In this document: positions 9,287 through 17,828 of the stretch, piece after piece
Layout: each line of letters begins with the position of its first letter
Numbering within the stretch: position 1 is the first letter of the stretch
DNA from: Kaistella sp. 97-N-M2
GTDB taxonomy: Bacteria > Bacteroidota > Bacteroidia > Flavobacteriales > Weeksellaceae
Reading direction: 5' to 3'
Assembly (NCBI RefSeq): GCF_021513235.1
Contig: NZ_CP090976.1
Coordinates: 434,001-498,000, forward strand
Length of the DNA: 64,000 nucleotides
Notes under the pieces: model-generated
What the model was told of the DNA's origin: nothing
Databases searched by the model: none
The model's input: the letters and a program-made list of their open reading frames with translations, nothing else
Program-made: the position numbers and the translations under genes

Positions 9287-9505
9287 ATGAAAAAACCTTT
9301 ACTGCTCTTTTTAATCGTTATTTTAAATTGGCAGGGAACTGTTGTCACAAAAACCGATGTGTATCTTTGCAACAGCACCGGCGGCAAAAAGTACCATTAT
9401 TCAAAAACCTGTCGGGGACTGTCTAATTGCAAAGCCGACATCATCAAGGTAAGCATTCAAAAAGCAAAGACTTCAGGAAAAGAACTTTGCGGCTGGGAAG
9501 ATTAG
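9287..9505 (+). CDS. Small secreted four-cysteine protein
   Basis: A 72-residue protein with a hydrophobic N-terminal signal (MKKPLLLFLIVILNWQG) and a mature part with four cysteines (C28, C42, C48, C68) in the pattern VYLC...KKYHY...CRGL..C...ELCGWE. Similar short His/Cys proteins are widespread in Bacteroidota; I know no assigned function. The spacing suggests disulfides or metal binding. It has its own TATATTTG promoter and a leader of about 50 nt. Confidence 0.75.
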   Translation: MKKPLLLFLIVILNWQGTVVTKTDVYLCNSTGGKKYHYSKTCRGLSNCKADIIKVSIQKAKTSGKELCGWED

Positions 9506-9512
9506 TTTTCCT

Positions 9513-9929
9513 TTATTTCCCGATTAAAAATAAGGTTCCCGCGATGATTAAAGTGGCACCCACCGCGCTTTTCCAACTTAAACTTTCACCCAGAAATACG
9601 ACCGCAAAAATGATGGTTAAAGCCAGACTGAGTTTATCGACGCCAGCGACTTTGGAAACTTCGCCCATTTGCAAAGCTTTAAAATAAAAGATCCAGGAAA
9701 GTCCGGTTGCAAATCCAGAGATGGTGAGGAAAATCCAGTTTTTTTGGGACAATTCGCCGATCGCTTTGTATTCATTTCGGAAGAAAACAATCATCCAAAT
9801 CATGATTAAAACAACCACCGTCCGAATAGCCGTAGCTAAATTCGAGTTGACATTCTCCACGCCAACTTTTGCAAAAATCGCGGTTAGCGCGGCAAAGAAA
9901 GCTGAAAGCAAAGCGTAAATCCACCACAT
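9513..9929 (-). CDS. Small EamA/DMT-family transporter
   Basis: A 138-residue, very hydrophobic protein with about five predicted membrane helices and the DMT hallmark near the C-terminus (LGESLSWKSAVGATLIIAGTLFL). This is a single EamA repeat, half the length of ten-TM EamA proteins, so it probably works as a dimer. Substrate unknown. Monocistronic; convergent with the four-Cys gene. Confidence 0.85.
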   Translation of the reverse strand: MWWIYALLSAFFAALTAIFAKVGVENVNSNLATAIRTVVVLIMIWMIVFFRNEYKAIGELSQKNWIFLTISGFATGLSWIFYFKALQMGEVSKVAGVDKLSLALTIIFAVVFLGESLSWKSAVGATLIIAGTLFLIGK

Positions 9930-10118
9930 TTTTTGAGTTGTTAATTATGTTACAATGCGACTCTTACTTATATATAATCCGAAATATATTATAACCGGCG
10001 AGACAAAGATTTAATTCCCAACAACCCGTTTTCTCGCTTTTTAGCACGCAAAGGCGGTTGACTTCGTGGAATCTTCGATTTCAATTAGTAAAGTTTAAAA
10101 GGAAATCCTTTTTATCTC

Positions 10119-10151
10119 AACCGTGTCAAGGTTTAGAACCTTGACACGGTT
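10119..10151. repeat. 33-bp palindrome, copy 1 (15-3-15)
   Basis: Perfect 15-bp arms AACCGTGTCAAGGTT and AACCTTGACACGGTT around loop TAG, ending 9 bp beyond the hisS stop. It belongs to a family of four intergenic palindromes with identical 15-3-15 geometry in the window. It lacks a long T run, so it is not a standard terminator, though it could help end the hisS transcript. Confidence 0.8.
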
Positions 10152-10160
10152 AATTCCTGA

Positions 10161-11510
10161 TTAGCCAAGAAACTCTTCAGTTGTCTGAATAATCTGTTCA
10201 CCCGTTTTCAAATCTTTAACCGTAATTTTTCCCTCGGAAATTTCCTGTTCACCATAGAAAACTAAGTTCGGAATTCCTTTCTTTTCAGCGTACGTAAACT
10301 GCTTTTTCAATTTTGCTGATTCGGGATACAGTTCTGCCGAAATTCCTTTTGCCCGCAGCTGAGCAATGACTTTCATAGCGGCGAGAGATTCGGTTTCGCC
10401 GTAATTCGCGAAAAGATAGTGCACAGTTTTTACGGAATCTTCCGGAAACAAACCGAGCTCTTCCATGACGAGATAAATCCGGTCCAAACCGAAAGAAATG
10501 CCTATTCCAGGAATGTTTTTCACGCCGAAAACTTCGGTTAAATTGTCGTAACGTCCGCCACCACCGATGGAACCCATGGCAACGTTGTTGGCTTTGACTT
10601 CGAAAATAGCGCCCGTATAATAATCTAAACCGCGGGCTAAAGTAATATTGAATTTTAAATTTTCCGGCGGAATTCCGAGTTCCAGACTATTGGTTAAAAC
10701 AAACTCCAGCTCTTCTACGCCGCTCGTTCCGACTTCGTTTCCTTTGAATTTTTCTTTCAGCTGCAATACGTTTTCGAGAGCGTCGTCGCTTTGAGAGAAA
10801 AGGAAATCCAACTGATCAATCGAAGCTTGGGAAATATTTTTTTCCAATAATTCTTTTACTACGCCTTCTTTTCCAATTTTGTCGAGCTTGTCCAGCGCAA
10901 CCGTAAAATCGATCAGTTGGTCTGAAATCCCCGCTAATTCTGCCAGGCCGGAAAGAATTTTTCGGTTGTTCAAATGAATCGTGACGGGAATTTTTAATTC
11001 TGAAAAAGATTTTAAATACAACTGCACCAACTCTACTTCCTGCCACAAACTTTCGCTGCCCACCACATCGGCGTCGCATTGGTAGAACTCGCGGAAACGC
11101 CCTTTCTGTGGGCGGTCGGCGCGCCAAACGGGCTGAATCTGATAGCGTTTGAAAGGGAAAGTCATTTGTCCGTGATTCATTGCAACATATCTTGCGAAAG
11201 GCACGGTTAAATCGTAACGAAGGGCTTTTTCAGAAATCTGCGAGATGAGTTTCTGCGAATTTTTAGCGGTCCAGTCATCGTCTTTTGTTTTGGCAGCGTA
11301 ATCCCCCGAATTTAGAATTTTAAATATCAAGCGATCGCCTTCTTCGCCGTACTTTCCCGTTAATGTTGAAAGATTTTCGAAACTCGGCGTTTCCAAAGGC
11401 TGGAAACCAAAAAGTTCAAAATTCTGCTGTAAAATATTCGTGATAAACTTTCTGCGGTAAACTTCTTCCGCGGAAAAATCTCGCGTTCCTTTGGCTAAAC
11501 TGGGCTTCAT
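10161..11510 (-). CDS. hisS: Histidyl-tRNA synthetase
   Basis: A 449-residue class II aminoacyl-tRNA synthetase that charges tRNA-His. Motif 2 appears as [13 protein letters not shown], the histidine-A region as [13 protein letters not shown], and motif 3 as [16 protein letters not shown]. The anticodon-binding domain occupies the last ~95 residues. A TATTTTTG -7 element at 11579-11572 suggests its own promoter, separate from the upstream acetyltransferase. Length is normal for the family. Confidence 0.97.
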   Translation of the reverse strand: MKPSLAKGTRDFSAEEVYRRKFITNILQQNFELFGFQPLETPSFENLSTLTGKYGEEGDRLIFKILNSGDYAAKTKDDDWTAKNSQKLISQISEKALRYDLTVPFARYVAMNHGQMTFPFKRYQIQPVWRADRPQKGRFREFYQCDADVVGSESLWQEVELVQLYLKSFSELKIPVTIHLNNRKILSGLAELAGISDQLIDFTVALDKLDKIGKEGVVKELLEKNISQASIDQLDFLFSQSDDALENVLQLKEKFKGNEVGTSGVEELEFVLTNSLELGIPPENLKFNITLARGLDYYTGAIFEVKANNVAMGSIGGGGRYDNLTEVFGVKNIPGIGISFGLDRIYLVMEELGLFPEDSVKTVHYLFANYGETESLAAMKVIAQLRAKGISAELYPESAKLKKQFTYAEKKGIPNLVFYGEQEISEGKITVKDLKTGEQIIQTTEEFLG

Positions 11511-11571
11511 AAATTGGGATAATGAATAATAAGTAATGGGTAATCGCCGGCAATAAACTTACGGCGGTGCG

Positions 11572-11579
11572 CAAAAATA
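11572..11579 (-). promoter_or_regulatory. hisS -7 promoter element
   Basis: TATTTTTG on the minus strand, about 62 nt upstream of the hisS ATG. Confidence 0.45.
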
Positions 11580-11600
11580 CAAAATTATTCATCGAAATCC

Positions 11601-12083
11601 CTAAAGATGCTTGATCATCCACAGGTTGCAGCCACTGTGCCCCGAATTGCCGAGGGCTTTTTTTAGATACCGGAAACCCTGCCTTTCATAAATGGAAACG
11701 GCCGTAGAAAATTCGGGCAGACTTTCGATATAAATGGATTTGTAGCCGGCACTTTTTGCAAAATCAATACTGGCTTCCATGAGTTTTTTGCCCAAACCTT
11801 GTTCACGAAAATCTTTATGAATATAAAACTTCACGAGTTCTGCGCACTCCTCGGGCAAGCCTTCCGTGGGAAAAATGCCACAGCAGCCGCATAAACTGCC
11901 GTTCGCTTCCGCGACGAAAAGCGCCGCTTTATCGGTGTTAAATAATTCGAACAGCATATCTGTTGTAGGATCTTCGTAAACCGTTCCGGCCGTGGGAACC
12001 TCAAAATCATGAAAGCAACTGCGAATAATGCGTGCTAAAGTTGGGTTATCAGACTTTTTTATTTTTCTAATGATGATTTCCAT
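11601..12083 (-). CDS. GNAT N-acetyltransferase
   Basis: A 160-residue GNAT protein. The acetyl-CoA loop is FREQGLGKKLM (motif A, RxxGxG), preceded by the VKFYIHKDF strand and followed by a motif B helix and strand ending IYERQGFRYL. Substrate unknown. A cysteine pair (CGCCG) near residue 67 is unusual. It lies upstream of hisS on the same strand with a 90-bp gap holding a promoter-like element, so a shared transcript is doubtful. Confidence 0.85.
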   Translation of the reverse strand: MEIIIRKIKKSDNPTLARIIRSCFHDFEVPTAGTVYEDPTTDMLFELFNTDKAALFVAEANGSLCGCCGIFPTEGLPEECAELVKFYIHKDFREQGLGKKLMEASIDFAKSAGYKSIYIESLPEFSTAVSIYERQGFRYLKKALGNSGHSGCNLWMIKHL

Positions 12084-12199
12084 TTTATAAATGTAGAAAA
12101 AAATCTCCGGACCTTTTACCTCAACAGCAATCTGAAGATCGCCGCGGTTCCTGAAAAAAACCGAAGGTTTCTCCGGTTTTCAGATATAAAAGGTTGCAG

Positions 12200-12646
12200 C
12201 TACGCCATTTCCAAGATTTCAATAATCTCCTCGCCGTAGTTTTCGATTTTATATTTGCCGAAACCTTTGATGTCCAGCAGCTCTTCTTTCTTAATCGGTT
12301 TGTATTTCGCAATGGAGAGCAATTCTTTATTCGTCGCGATCAAATAAACGGGCAGGCTTTTTTCTTTGGCTTTTTCCGTGCGCCACAATTTCAGACAATC
12401 TAGAATTTTTATTTCATCAGGGTTCAACTGCTCCTGTTCGGCGCTGTATTTTTCAGGTTTTGCTTCGTTGACCTGCACTTTTAATTCCTCGTAATAAAGG
12501 ATGACGGACCAGTAATTTTCTTCGTCTTTTACGAAAGCAGTTTCGTATTTCAGGATGTTATTTTCCTGCAAAAACCGGTCGAGCAGCTTTTGATCCGCGT
12601 GGATAAATTCCTCCGCAAGGCGTATTTTAAATATTTGTGTTTTCAT
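12200..12646 (-). CDS. HRDC domain-containing protein
   Basis: A 148-residue protein. The C-terminal ~75 residues form an HRDC domain, the nucleic-acid-binding module of RecQ and RNase D (ATNKELLSIAKYKP, followed by DIKGFGKYKIENYGEEII). The N-terminus (MKTQIFKIRLAEEF) matches the small stand-alone HRDC proteins of Flavobacteria. I chose ATG 12646; upstream codons lie inside the preceding terminator. Probably DNA-binding; it follows ssb, so a joint role in DNA metabolism is plausible but not shown. Confidence 0.85.
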   Translation of the reverse strand: MKTQIFKIRLAEEFIHADQKLLDRFLQENNILKYETAFVKDEENYWSVILYYEELKVQVNEAKPEKYSAEQEQLNPDEIKILDCLKLWRTEKAKEKSLPVYLIATNKELLSIAKYKPIKKEELLDIKGFGKYKIENYGEEIIEILEMA

Positions 12647-12673
12647 GATTTGATGTTTTATCATTAATTTTAA

Positions 12674-12716
12674 AAGAAGGAAGCCGAAAATCAACGGAAA
12701 TCCGGCTTCCCTTCTC
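12674..12716 (-). terminator. Intrinsic terminator after ssb
   Basis: GAAGGAAGCCG / CGGCTTCCCTTC stem, starting 2 bp after the ssb stop on the minus strand and followed by CTTTT. It separates ssb from the HRDC gene. Confidence 0.7.
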
Positions 12717-12718
12717 TT

Positions 12719-13048
12719 TTATTTCCCGCTCAAAAGCACGAGCTGATCTACCCGAATATCGGTGGTAAAGCGCTTCACGCCTTCCTTATCTTCGTAATTG
12801 CGGTATACAATTTTGCCTTCCACGGCAATCTCTTTGCCTTTTTCGACATATTTCTCCATAATGTCGGCCAGTTTTCCGTTCACTACCAGGTTGTGCCATT
12901 GCGTTTCCTCCACTTTTTCGCCGAGTGCATTGGTGTAATGATCGGTGGTTGCCAAGCTTACTTTGGCTAATTTTCCGTTGTCGAATTTCACGATTTCGAC
13001 CTCTTTTCCTGTTCTACCGATAAGGGTAACTTTGTTTCTAAGTGACAT
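12719..13048 (-). CDS. ssb: Single-stranded DNA-binding protein
   Basis: A 109-residue OB-fold protein (MSLRNKVTLIGRTGKEVE..., QWHNLVV, KGKEIAVEGKIVYRNYEDKEG) matching SSB. The frame ends at the OB fold: there is no Gln/Gly-rich linker or acidic DDxPF tip that normally recruits partners in full-length SSB. It is therefore probably a short accessory SSB rather than the housekeeping copy. It borders the A+T-rich cassette island. Confidence 0.93.
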   Translation of the reverse strand: MSLRNKVTLIGRTGKEVEIVKFDNGKLAKVSLATTDHYTNALGEKVEETQWHNLVVNGKLADIMEKYVEKGKEIAVEGKIVYRNYEDKEGVKRFTTDIRVDQLVLLSGK

Positions 13049-13160
13049 GACTTTAAATTTTATAGTTAAACATTAGAAACGAGTCTCACTGATTTTCCTC
13101 GAATCTCTGGGACAAAGGTTCATCGGCGATCCAAAATTAGTCGGTACAGAAGTGTTTATT

Positions 13161-13180
13161 TTCGTTTGTATTCGTTTGTA
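13161..13180. repeat. Tandem decamer
   Basis: Two direct copies of TTCGTTTGTA in the gap between ssb and the island. No function is evident. Confidence 0.5.
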
Positions 13181-13261
13181 TCGAATATATCATTGAAAAT
13201 CAAAACATTAAATTTCGAGAAGGAGTGATAAAAAAGAAGTGCAGGGAATGATTGAGTTGCG

Positions 13262-13269
13262 TATATTTG
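13262..13269 (+). promoter_or_regulatory. Promoter-like -7 element at the head of the island
   Basis: TATATTTG just before GTTAGCC (13273-13279) and the first island gene. It faces into the array and could drive its transcription. Confidence 0.45.
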
Positions 13270-13295
13270 AGAGTTAGCCAACATTAAAAAAACAC

Positions 13296-14557
13296 ATGAT
13301 TGAATTAATTTTAAAGTATTTTAATAAATTAACTTTTAGTGCACTAATTGAATTTTTTCAATTTATTATTCCAGTAATCTTAACAATTTGGGCTGTTTTT
13401 TACATTCGTCGATCTTCCTTTTATTACATAGAAAGAAGTAATATTAAGCTTTATGATGATGTGATAAAAAAATTCAAGGAATTTCCATCAAATATAAAGA
13501 AACAGACATTAATGAAAATCTAATTTTATTCAATGGAACAATAATCTTTAAGAGTCATAATGATATTAAAGCAGATGAAATTGACAAAGAATTAACAATA
13601 TTCTCTAAAGACACCAATGCAATTTGGAAACATTTTGAAATTACAAAAACAAGCACCGATTTTACACCTAAATTTAATATTGTAGGAAATAAAGTATTAA
13701 TTGAAAAAAGTTTATTAAAATCGAATGATTTTGTTTCTTTCGCTGGGTTATTAGATTCAAAAAACAATAAATTAACCGTTGGACATAGAATATATAATAT
13801 TATTCCAAGCAGTATTAACTTTAAAGAAAATGACTTAAGTCTATATAGAATTGGTGCAAGTTTTTTGACTTTTTTAATAATTTTTCTTTTTTCATTTACA
13901 TTGTATTCTAATTATAAATCTGATAAGGAAAAAATTGCAAATACAACTTTACAATATGTTGCTAAATCTGAAAAAAAAATTACAGAAAAGGATTCAATAC
14001 TATTTCGAAGTTTCGATTTTAAAACTGATTTCTACTTAGATAACAATAAAATAAATATTGATACTTTATCAAAGCAGTATAAAAAAAAGTGGGATAATAA
14101 AAAAAATTTGGTAGAGAAAACAAATCAAAAACAACTTGATAGTTTAAAAGAGAAATTTAAGAAAAACCGCACTGATAAAAATGAAATTGTCATGCTTAGA
14201 AAGTTTATTGATAATTTTAGTGTATCATTTTCAAATATTGTAAGTCCTTACGAAGAAATTAAACAGTTATCAGAGAAGAAATTATTAGAATTAATTAGTG
14301 ATAATAAAGTTAAATATAATATAAAATACAAAATAAATGATTCAATAAATGTAAAATATACTGATACAACCATAAAAACTCCGGAACGTAAAACTAATTC
14401 CGAAATTAAATTAAAAGAAATAGATTATTTTGCAATTATATTTTCTACACTTGAATATTTGTTTAGTTTATCGATCATTGTTTTAATGATTGTATTGTGG
14501 TATAAATATTTTAGACTTTTAAGATTAAAGAAAATGTATAATAAAAACGTCGGCTAA
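13296..14557 (+). pseudogene. Frameshifted membrane protein, island gene 1
   Basis: Two frames join into one 420-residue protein if one base is restored near the A run at 13500-13502. Frame one gives 75 residues with a hydrophobic helix (FFQFIIPVILTIWAVFYI). The second frame continues from about 13502 (TDINENLILFNGTIIF...) to the stop at 14557 and contains two more membrane helices (FLTFLIIFLFSFTLYS and FSLSIIVLMIVLWYKYF) around a Lys-rich loop. No family recognised. The DNA is much richer in A+T than the flanks, which suggests transfer. The stop codon overlaps the start of an attC-like hairpin. Real decay or a one-base assembly error are both possible. Confidence 0.65.
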
Positions 14558-14608
14558 TAACTAAGCTTTCGTTTTGTCTGCAAGACAAGAAATGAAAGCC
14601 TGTTGAAC
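14555..14608 (+). repeat. attC-like hairpin, site A
   Basis: A 54-bp structure bounded by TAATAAC and GTTGAAC. The arms AAGCTTTCGTTTTGTCT and AGACAAGAAATGAAAGCCT pair over most of their length, with two unpaired bases in one strand. GTTGAAC fits the integron core GTTRRRY. There is no T run, so it is not a plain terminator. It begins in the stop codon of island gene 1, and its right core is also the left end of the IS element. Confidence 0.45.
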
Positions 14609-14630
14609 GGAATCTCCGGTGGCTTTTCCT
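14602..14630. repeat. Left inverted repeat of the IS element
   Basis: Starts GTTGAAC, contains CTCCGGTGGC and ends CTTTTCCT. It matches the reverse complement of 16921-16949 at 25 of 29 positions. Confidence 0.75.
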
Positions 14631-14679
14631 CCCCAGTTGGCAACCTTATGGAGTTATCATTTTTAGAATTTAGGATAGT

Positions 14680-14707
14680 AAAGCAGTTTTTTAGAAGGAC
14701 TGCTTTT
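14680..14707. terminator. Hairpin inside the IS end
   Basis: AAAGCAGT / ACTGCTTT stem with T runs, between the transposase stop and the left end. It could be a terminator or the subterminal hairpin found in IS91-like ter ends. Confidence 0.55.
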
Positions 14708-14789
14708 TTGTGGAACTGAGGTGACGTTTTTCGAAGCACTCACCGGCTTTTTTTTACTTTTAAGATACAAAATCCCTTACCCACAAAAT

Positions 14790-15896
14790 TTATTTTGCAG
14801 ACGAGGCATTAAAAACGGCAAGAAAATCCTGAGGTGGGCCACGCTGTCCGAAAAGCGCTATGGTTATTAAGTTTCCTTCCTTGCAACACCGACATTTTTT
14901 AAGCAAAGTTTTCGGTTTTACTTCTGTAATTTGGATTTTTAAATCTGATTGTAAATCCTGAAGTTTTCCACGTTTCCAGGAGCTGCTTAAAATCCCGTAA
15001 TGCCGTATTCTCACAAACCTTCGAGGCAAAATATGAAGACTAAATCTGCGCACAAATTCAGTATTCGATAAAGTCATTTCCTTTTTCTGACCTTCTTTGC
15101 GATAATCTTTGTACCCAAAACGAACTTCTTTATCCGTAACTTCTTTGATGCGGTGATTGCTGATGGCAACTTTGTGAGTATATCTTCCTAAATATTCGAT
15201 CACTTGTTTCGGACCACCAAAAGGTCTTTTCGCATAAACCACCCAGTTTTTGGTGAAGAGTTTGTCCATTAAATCCTGGTCTTTAATTCCGGAAGCTCTT
15301 AATAAAGCCACGAACTTTGCCCGAAAAACTTTGCTCATCGCTTTTACACAGAAGAGATATTTATCGGTTCTTACTTTCTTTTTCCATTTGCCATTGTGGT
15401 CAATTCCACCACCCGGAACAATGCAGTGCAAATGCGGATGAAGACTTAAATTCTGTCCCCAAGTATGCAAAATCGCAATCATTCCCAACTGGATCTGTTC
15501 TGTTTTACCAAACTGATTTAATGTTGCCCACGCTGCTTCAAATAAGGTTTTATACAACAATGCCGGTTGAGAGATCGCCAAACCATTGAGTTCTTCGGGC
15601 AAAGTAAAAACCAAGTGATAATAACTGCACGGCAATAATTCCTGCTCGCGTTTCTGGATCCATTCTTCTCTTTTATGACCTTGACATTGCGGACAATGCC
15701 GATTACGACACGAGTTGTAACTAATCGAAAGATTTCCACAACCATCACACGCATCGATATGCCCACCCAAAGCAGCAGTCCGGCAATACGACAAAGCGCG
15801 AAGTGTTTTTTCTTGATGAACCGTAAAGTTTTGCGCCGACAAATTGATTTTGCGAAGAACATCAGCTACACTTCCGCCTTTACTTCGGGTTTCCAT
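14790..15896 (-). CDS. IS91-family transposase (HUH, Y2)
   Basis: A 368-residue rolling-circle transposase. An N-terminal zinc module (C50, C53, C63, C68, C71; CRNRHCPQC) is followed by the HUH motif HPHLHC (residues 153-158) and a YxxxY pair, YLGRY, at residues 235-239, which would be the nicking tyrosines. A Cys motif CRCC lies near the C-terminus. The ATG at 15896 (METRSKGG) overlaps the recombinase gene by 17 bp, so translation is probably coupled. The frame extends 64 residues further upstream, but that part is the recombinase in another frame. Appears intact. Confidence 0.93.
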   Translation of the reverse strand: METRSKGGSVADVLRKINLSAQNFTVHQEKTLRALSYCRTAALGGHIDACDGCGNLSISYNSCRNRHCPQCQGHKREEWIQKREQELLPCSYYHLVFTLPEELNGLAISQPALLYKTLFEAAWATLNQFGKTEQIQLGMIAILHTWGQNLSLHPHLHCIVPGGGIDHNGKWKKKVRTDKYLFCVKAMSKVFRAKFVALLRASGIKDQDLMDKLFTKNWVVYAKRPFGGPKQVIEYLGRYTHKVAISNHRIKEVTDKEVRFGYKDYRKEGQKKEMTLSNTEFVRRFSLHILPRRFVRIRHYGILSSSWKRGKLQDLQSDLKIQITEVKPKTLLKKCRCCKEGNLITIALFGQRGPPQDFLAVFNASSAK

Positions 15897-16821
15897 TTTT
15901 ACTGCATAAAGCGAAAACGGTATCCAAAGGGCTGTGCGGTTTTTGATCCGATAACTGACAGACATGAAGATATTCCATGGTCGATTCAATTCTTTCATGT
16001 CCCAGAAGTTTCTGAACCATAATGATCGAAACTCCATCTTCCAACAGATGCGTGGCAAAGCTGTGTCGCAAAGTGTGCGTATGAACAACTTTGGTGATTC
16101 CGGCTTTTTTACTCACCGTTTTGATGACCCATTGAACGCCTCTTTGACTGTATCTGGAATCAAAATCTTTGGTGTGCGTTGTGGAAGTATCAATCTCTTC
16201 AATATTTCTATTTTGATTTCCATTGAATAAATATTGAGTCGGATTTTCCACTGAAATAAAGATTTTCAGTCCCCGAATTAAATGCTCGGATAATGGAACA
16301 TAACGGTCTTTTTGACCTTTACCCTGAACAACATGCAGCATTTGGCGGTCAAAATCAAGGTGATGAAGTTCAATATTTCTTACTTCCATACATCGAAGTC
16401 CGCACCCGTAAATCAAACCGATGAGCAGTTTGTGTTTCAGCAATTGCGCCGTTTGAAGCATCCGCCAAACTTCCTGACGGCTTAAAATAGTGGGCAGTTT
16501 TTTGACTTTTGGAATGGCGGGAAGGTGTAGAAAACTATAGGGTAAACCTTCGGCTTTCAGAAGAAACCGCAGTCCATAAACCGTGTGTTTAAAGTAAGTT
16601 TGGGAAGGTGTTTTGCTGCGTTGTTGAAGTTCGAAGAGATAATCTTTGATGTCTTCCGGATCCAATTCGGTAGGGATTTTACCGAAGTAAAGCGCTACGG
16701 CGGCAACATGCCTGGAGTAATTATCAAAGGTTCTGGGACTTTTTCCCTGGATTGAAATATTTCTTTCAAAACGTTGTATCAGTTCCGAAAAACCATTAAC
16801 TTCGCTTGAAGCACGATTCAA
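15880..16821 (-). CDS. Tyrosine recombinase carried by the IS element
   Basis: A 313-residue phage-integrase family protein. The catalytic residues are in place: R143 (GCGLRCMEVRN), K169 (QGKGQKDR), H249/R252 (HTHTLRHSFATHL), H275 (LLGHERIEST) and the nucleophile Y284 (EYLHV). An N-terminal SAM-like core-binding domain spans about residues 10-95. The C-terminus has an SPLD motif that also occurs at the end of class 1 IntI as I remember it, but the extra IntI-specific helix is not evident, so I do not call it an integron integrase. It precedes and overlaps the transposase gene. Confidence 0.92.
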   Translation of the reverse strand: MNRASSEVNGFSELIQRFERNISIQGKSPRTFDNYSRHVAAVALYFGKIPTELDPEDIKDYLFELQQRSKTPSQTYFKHTVYGLRFLLKAEGLPYSFLHLPAIPKVKKLPTILSRQEVWRMLQTAQLLKHKLLIGLIYGCGLRCMEVRNIELHHLDFDRQMLHVVQGKGQKDRYVPLSEHLIRGLKIFISVENPTQYLFNGNQNRNIEEIDTSTTHTKDFDSRYSQRGVQWVIKTVSKKAGITKVVHTHTLRHSFATHLLEDGVSIIMVQKLLGHERIESTMEYLHVCQLSDQKPHSPLDTVFALCSKNGNPK

Positions 16822-16920
16822 AATTTTGTTCGTTCTTAAATCCTCCGGAGATTTTTTTTTGTAGCCATTTTAGAGATTTTATTTTTGGTTGAATAAAAAC
16901 AAAGTTAATAAAACAGCCTC

Positions 16921-16949
16921 AGGAAAAGCTACCGGAGGTTTAGTTCAAC
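16921..16949. repeat. Right inverted repeat of the IS element
   Basis: Starts AGGAAAAGCTACCGGAGG and ends GTTCAAC, which is also the left core of attC-like site B. Confidence 0.75.
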
Positions 16950-17072
16950 ACGGTATTTCTACAAGCGGGTATGAAGTTTTCATCGAAGATTTTAGCGATT
17001 AATTAAGTTTTTAGCAAGTAGAAAGATTTCGTATTTTTAGCCCGCCTGCAGAAATACCCAACCGTTATCTGC
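16943..17072 (+). repeat. attC-like site B
   Basis: The left arm GGTATTTCTACAAGCGGG (16952-16969) and right arm CCCGCCTGCAGAAATACC (17041-17058) pair at 16 of 18 positions, with the mismatches in the middle. The outer boxes are GTTCAAC (fits RYYYAAC) on the left and CCGTTATCTGC on the right. The ~70-bp interior is variable A+T-rich DNA. This R-spacer-L layout around a variable loop is that of integron attC sites. The gene it would have ended is replaced by the IS element. Confidence 0.5.
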
Positions 17073-17133
17073 TATTCCCCTACTCGAAAACGAAGTTGTT
17101 TTTAGCCGCTAACGAGGAATTTTTACTATTTTG

Positions 17134-17180
17134 GATAATCAAATAGTCAAAAAATGAAAACATATAACTATTTGATTATC
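17134..17180. repeat. 14-bp perfect inverted repeat
   Basis: GATAATCAAATAGT (17134-17147) and its exact complement ACTATTTGATTATC (17167-17180) are separated by 19 nt, immediately upstream of the start region of the next gene. It could be an operator or an RNA hairpin. Confidence 0.7.
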
Positions 17181-17229
17181 AATGATGAAATTTAACGTTA
17201 GTCAGAATATTAAAAAATCACGCCTAAAA

Positions 17230-17811
17230 ATGAAAGGAAAGACTCTGACAATAAAAAAAATCATATTAGTAACTCTAATTTTATCGTTTTCATTTTGCTT
17301 TTCGCAAATTGAAGAAATCAAAAAAATTGATAGTGTTTACGACGTAAAAACTGCACAAATTCCTGTAAAAAATAAAACTTCACAAAAATATTGGAAAGTT
17401 GCGACGGAAATTAATACGCAAAGAATTTCAGAGTATGATAAAATATTGAAAGATGCTTATGAAAATGATTCAAAAGAATTTCCTGAATTTAAATCACAAG
17501 AAGAAGATAAAATAATTGAGTATAAAAATGGAGGAATTGGCAGATTTAGAAACGACATGTCTAATAACATCGACTTATTTGAGCATCCTTTTCTTCCAAA
17601 TTTAGTTGGAATGACATTAAAATCTGAACTTAAATTTGTTATTGACGAAAACGGTAAAATCAAAAATGTCGAAGCAGTTGGTGAAAATGATGCTTTCAAC
17701 ACATTATGCAAAATCGCACTTTATAAAACTGAAGGAAATTGGATTCCGGCACAAAAAGATGGAAAAAATATTAAATCAAGTTTTAAATTTCCTATTGTAA
17801 CCCAAATATAA
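17230..17811 (+). CDS. Secreted TonB-C-like protein, island gene 2
   Basis: A 193-residue protein. From ATG 17230 it has a classical signal peptide (MKGKTLTIKKIILVTLILSF, cut near FCFSQ). An upstream ATG at 17182 is possible but adds 16 residues ahead of the signal. The C-terminal ~80 residues resemble the TonB C-terminal fold: FVIDENGKIKNVEAVG, then W-x-P-A-x-x-x-G-K and a final F-x-x-P strand. It lacks a proline-rich linker or TM anchor, so it is not a working energy transducer. Periplasmic or surface role unknown. A+T-rich, followed by attC-like site C. Confidence 0.7.
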   Translation: MKGKTLTIKKIILVTLILSFSFCFSQIEEIKKIDSVYDVKTAQIPVKNKTSQKYWKVATEINTQRISEYDKILKDAYENDSKEFPEFKSQEEDKIIEYKNGGIGRFRNDMSNNIDLFEHPFLPNLVGMTLKSELKFVIDENGKIKNVEAVGENDAFNTLCKIALYKTEGNWIPAQKDGKNIKSSFKFPIVTQI

Positions 17812-17828
17812 TAAGAAGAAATACAGCA

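Larger units (their letters stand above)
14602..16949 (-). mobile_element. IS91-family element with tyrosine recombinase
   Basis: A 2,348-bp element carrying an HUH/Y2 transposase and an upstream tyrosine recombinase whose ends overlap by 17 bp. Its outer ends are a 29-bp imperfect inverted repeat: 14602-14630 begins GTTGAAC and 16921-16949 ends GTTCAAC, with 25 of 29 positions matching. Inverted ends are not typical of IS91, whose termini are asymmetric ori/ter sequences. An inner copy of CCTCCGG lies near 16846. Some IS91 relatives are known to carry an extra integrase gene. No target duplication is obvious. Confidence 0.75.

Noticed and set aside
15880-16821. Calling the recombinase an IntI integron integrase
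   Set aside because: Catalytic residues and the SPLD tail are suggestive, but the IntI-specific extra helix is not recognisable and it is linked to an IS91 transposase.
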